This document shows, in pieces, positions 61,466 to 64,000 of a DNA stretch of 64,000 nt (its first letter is position 1; each line of letters opens with the position of its first letter). Where the stretch lies: assembly GCF_042685265.1 (NCBI RefSeq), contig NZ_JBHUMX010000006.1; one strand, written 5' to 3'. The position numbers and the translations under genes were made by a program. The notes beneath the pieces were generated by a model. It was not told the origin of the DNA. It searched no databases and saw nothing but the letters and a program-made list of their open reading frames with translations. Source of the DNA: Oceanobacillus_B kapialis (lineage in GTDB: Bacteria > Bacillota > Bacilli > Bacillales > Amphibacillaceae).

Positions 61466-62414
61466 AACTGTATTGTTATATGCTATAAATGCCAAGATGC
61501 CTGTGTTAAATTGTTTATTCGACCATAAAAACAGTGGTAATTATGGTTACTGGTTGGAAGACAATGCTTCCGGAAAAGTTATGAATGGCTGCGGAATAAA
61601 AAACGCTGGAGTAAAAGGAAACCATGAACATAGAGGTTTATATGTAGGTAGAGGGAATATTTTTTTGGAAATGGTTTTATTTTTTCAAATGCAGGTGGAA
61701 GGGGCACATGGATTACAAGAGGAGCTACGGCATCCATGGAGTCTTCAAACTTCGATGATGCCGGGAGACGCTGGGATATATGTTAGTAGAAATTCGACAG
61801 TCTACATGCCTTATTCTTCTGTACTGAACGCTAGCGGTCATGCATTATGGGTGCAACGTACATCAAGATTAAACGAACAGGACGGAATTAATTTGTTTGG
61901 TGCAAAAAGGGAGAATACTCTTTACTACGAGAGAATCAAATGTGGCTATTAATAGCGGGGCTATTGCTAATGATGTCATGGAAGGGATAGTCTGTGTTAA
62001 TTGCACGGTTGTTTGTAATGGAATAACTATGACTGGGAAAAGCGGAAATCTATCTAATGGATTAGAATCAAATGGTGGCTTTATAAATGCTGATTACTCG
62101 TATATTAGTGGTTTTGAGAGAAATGGTTCTTTAGCAACTAGAACAGGAACGATCACTGTTTAGAGGTCTATAATAACAGATAGTGGAGAAAACGGTGTTG
62201 CAGTAGAATGACAAGGAAAAGTATTCATACAAGACGGAGATGTGACTAACTCTGCTAACTATGATTTAGCTTTATTTGCTGGAGCAGGAGGGGAGATTAA
62301 CGCCCGCTGTAGGTTGTAAAAACAACAAACACTACAGGAAATAGCCCCCCTATATCACGGGATACTACAAGTCCCTCATTTAACGAGATAGATAGAAACA
62401 GGGCGATAATTTAA
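61466..62414 (+). pseudogene. Decayed right-handed beta-helix protein gene
   Basis: Several overlapping short frames (61473-61952, 61897-62163 and then single-frame stretches) can be joined into one beta-helix-like product: repeats such as HRGLYVGRGNIF, GIYVSRNSTVYM, NVAINSGAIAND and NSANYDLALFAGAGGEINA. There are at least three frame shifts and in-frame stops. The end TTNTTGNSPPISRDTTSPSF...AII-stop at 62412-62414 looks like a natural C-terminus. The 5' part is missing. Such proteins are pectate-lyase-like or tail-spike-like polysaccharide-binding/cleaving proteins; here it is inactive. Confidence 0.7.
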
Positions 62415-62438
62415 GAGTAATTAGAGGGTGAAATATGG

Positions 62439-62470
62439 TATAATCACCCCAAAAGGGGATGATTATATTG
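62439..62470 (+). promoter_or_regulatory. Promoter -10 and hairpin that covers the ribosome site
   Basis: TATAAT at 62439-62444 is followed by ATCACCCC-AAAA-GGGGATGAT, a stem of 8 pairs with one bulge. The GGGG is the ribosome site of the TTG start at 62468, so the stem would hide it. Confidence 0.5.
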
Positions 62471-63367
62471 TTTTTAGATAACGAAGAATGCCCAACATGT
62501 TTCGAAAACACACTTTCAGTTCATGAAAATGATATTAGCGGTGAACAAGAAAAATATTGTGGTAACTGTGGCTATCGGTTACTTTATAATACAAAAACAA
62601 ACGTAGAAGTATCACTAGATAATATAGTAGGTTCTGGATACCCTGGGGAAAAAGAATACACAAAGTCGAAACGTAAATTACATTACTTATTCCAAAAAGC
62701 AGAAAATAACAATAAGGACTTAATAGTTATTTTTTCTGCATTCCCAAAAAAAGGTCAACCTCCAGTTTATAATTACATTAGAAAACTATTACCAGTAGAT
62801 TCTAATAAATTATTTATATTAGATGAATACGGCCCTTCTGCAAGTTATTATCTAGGTGGAAATAGAGATTTCTCTCTTGAGGATTCGGTGATCTCATTAA
62901 TTAAGGATGTATGTTTAGAAAATGCAATAAATTTTGCTAACGTCACTTCTATGGGATCGAGTAAGGGAGGGTTTGCATCTCTCTATTTCGGTATAAAATA
63001 CGGTTTTGGAAACATAGTAGCAGCTGCACCACAAATCTATATGGGTAATTTTGTATTTGGTGTTCATCCTAATGTGGCGGAATATATTTCTGGCGGATTA
63101 ACTGAGAGTGATAAAGAATATTTGAATGATTTGTTACCGAAAGTTTTAAAAAAATCCAGTCATAAGCCAAAGATTCACCTCCATGTTGGAAAAGGTGACC
63201 ACCATTACAAAGGTCATATTTTGCCTTTTATAAAACTCCTTGATGATAAAAATATCAATTATGATTTAGATCTTCAAGATTATCAAGCACATGATGAGGT
63301 AGGTGCGTATTTCCCTGATTATCTCTATTCAGTTTTTAAGGATAAATTGAAGACAGTAAATGTATAA
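62468..63367 (+). CDS. Zinc-ribbon plus alpha/beta-hydrolase-fold protein
   Basis: 299 residues from TTG 62468 (AAAGGGG upstream; the ATG at 62459 directly touches it). An N-terminal zinc ribbon has CPTC (near 8) and CGNCG (near 31). The remainder resembles the XcbB/CpsF/Asp2-like hydrolase fold: LIVIFSAFPKKGQPPVYNYI, ILDEYGPSASYYLGGNRDF, nucleophile elbow SMGSSKGGFASLYFGIKYGF (about 161-180) and the putative catalytic His in YQAHDEVGAYFP. Relatives are found in capsule or glycoprotein clusters, possibly as acetyltransferases/esterases. It closes the polysaccharide locus. Function inferred only. Confidence 0.7.
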   Translation: MFLDNEECPTCFENTLSVHENDISGEQEKYCGNCGYRLLYNTKTNVEVSLDNIVGSGYPGEKEYTKSKRKLHYLFQKAENNNKDLIVIFSAFPKKGQPPVYNYIRKLLPVDSNKLFILDEYGPSASYYLGGNRDFSLEDSVISLIKDVCLENAINFANVTSMGSSKGGFASLYFGIKYGFGNIVAAAPQIYMGNFVFGVHPNVAEYISGGLTESDKEYLNDLLPKVLKKSSHKPKIHLHVGKGDHHYKGHILPFIKLLDDKNINYDLDLQDYQAHDEVGAYFPDYLYSVFKDKLKTVNV

Positions 63368-63405
63368 TAAGCAAAAGCCATCCTAATGAGGGTGGCTTTT
63401 GCTTA
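63368..63405. terminator. Long terminator stem after the hydrolase-fold gene
   Basis: TAAGCAAAAGCCA pairs with TGGCTTTTGCTTA. It is followed by only a few T but the stem is 13 pairs, and it is suited to the convergent genes on both sides. Confidence 0.75.
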
Positions 63406-63448
63406 AGGAGAAATGGGGCAGTAGTAAGTAACTATTACTCAGAGGTAA

Positions 63449-63811
63449 TTACATTTCAACTGCCTCTGTGTTTTTAGTAACTATTTCCCCGTTAGTTCCC
63501 TTAACAAAAACACGTATTTTATAAGTGCCTGGGGCTTCTACTTTGTAGTTAAAAGTAGCGTTCTGGCTATATGGTTCTTTCTCTATAACCTCGTCATCTT
63601 TAAACACATAATATGCATAGTTTAAGTTATTTCCGGTTGCCGTTGCTTCAACAAGTAAATTTTGAGATTCGTCTTTTTCGATGATGACTTTTTCAATTTT
63701 TGCTTGATCTTCATTTGTTTCTGGCTTTACTTCCTCATTTGATGTACCCTGGCTACATCCTGAAATCAGAAGAAGAGCAACTAAAAAAAGTGTAAGTAAT
63801 TTAATTTTCAA
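63449..63811 (-). CDS. Small lipoprotein with beta-sandwich domain
   Basis: 120 residues. Lipoprotein signal LLTLFLVALLLISGC (Cys near 19), an acidic linker with ETNEDQAK, then a domain (about 40-115) with YAYYVFKDDEVIEKEPYS and GTYKIRVFVKGTNGEI, resembling the triple-tyrosine (Y_Y_Y) beta-sandwich found also in surface polysaccharide proteins. ATG preceded by AGGAGGAAT. It faces the polysaccharide locus and may bind the polymer; unknown function. Confidence 0.75.
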   Translation of the reverse strand: MKIKLLTLFLVALLLISGCSQGTSNEEVKPETNEDQAKIEKVIIEKDESQNLLVEATATGNNLNYAYYVFKDDEVIEKEPYSQNATFNYKVEAPGTYKIRVFVKGTNGEIVTKNTEAVEM

Positions 63812-64000
63812 TCCTATTCCTCCTTTTTAAAATACAAGTTACATTATACTTGATATTTATCAATTTAAAAAATTTTTATTAACTTGGTTATAATTGGTGT
63901 GTTTTGCAATAGAAAAGTACATAATAATGCAATAAAAATTACATAAGCTTGCCAGCCGGTACTTTCAATTAATTTTGTCTTGATAATGCGTGGCTTACAC
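63812..64000. other. AT-rich end of the window
   Basis: Contains the upstream region of the small lipoprotein (ribosome site AAAAAGGAGGAAT on the minus strand). Nothing else could be assigned in the last 150 bases. Confidence 0.3.

Noticed and set aside
61466..62414. Prophage tail-spike region
   Set aside because: The beta-helix remnant is alone; no other phage genes nearby and the locus context is polysaccharide synthesis.

Overview
The window reads as a chromosomal segment of a low-to-mid G+C Gram-positive Bacillaceae, most like the halotolerant or alkaliphilic Oceanobacillus/Virgibacillus-type relatives. This is inferred from strong AGGAGG-type ribosome sites with frequent TTG/GTG starts, a licBCAH-like PTS operon, a YerD-like glutamate synthase paralogue, LPXTA/class D sortase, TagGH, a LysM-NlpC/P60 autolysin with a WalR box, and several dispersed intergenic elements of a kind seen in that group. 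No rRNA, tRNA, CRISPR-cas, transposase or prophage genes were seen.

Layout. 0-6.2 kb: a carbohydrate operon (5'-truncated GH94-like phosphorylase, TIM-barrel sugar isomerase/epimerase, ThuA-like protein, two Gfo/Idh/MocA dehydrogenases). 6.3-9.4 kb: YjbQ, an acetyl-xylan-esterase-like hydrolase, and a PadR-led membrane operon. 10-15.6 kb: LacI regulator, SDR, and a sugar ABC importer (binding protein plus two permeases, no ATPase). The lacI and ABC promoters carry the same 14-bp operator in opposite orientation. 15.7-21.3 kb: HIT protein, small genes, PadR plus two DUF1048 genes, pyruvate oxidase and a glutamate-synthase-like flavoprotein. 21.5-29.2 kb: cellobiose/lichenan-type PTS (IIB, IIC, IIA, GH4), Lrp/AsnC regulator, RpiR regulator divergent from a second GH4, and a LacX-type mutarotase. 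29.9-41.5 kb: BCCT transporter with a coupled 58-aa membrane peptide, MFS transporter, GRAM protein, AGE-family epimerase, an LPXTA acidic surface protein with its sortase, a NERD/zinc-ribbon protein and a LysM-NlpC/P60 endopeptidase. 42.2-63.8 kb: an AT-rich surface-polysaccharide locus with two LuxR-type regulators, GalU, four glycosyltransferase-type proteins, a double heparinase-II/III protein, WecC and WecB (UDP-ManNAcA supply), TagGH-type ABC export, a Pro-Glu-Lys repeat membrane protein, a decayed beta-helix gene and a zinc-ribbon hydrolase-fold protein.

How it works together. The left two thirds import and degrade plant or beta-linked oligosaccharides: ABC and PTS uptake, phospho-beta-glucosidases, a phosphorylase, a possible 3-keto-glycoside route, and mutarotase/epimerase. 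The right third appears to build and export a ManNAcA-containing wall or surface polymer.

The most unusual structure is a set of six intergenic tandem arrays between 8 and 40.3 kb. They belong to four unrelated sequence families, yet all have a repeat period of exactly 21 bp (two turns of B-DNA), and I found only one 1-bp slip in the units I walked through. A second striking feature is a gene-terminal hairpin element present in three copies, each directly at or beside a minus-strand stop codon, with stems that differ in sequence but keep pairing. Two further dispersed repeat families are also present.
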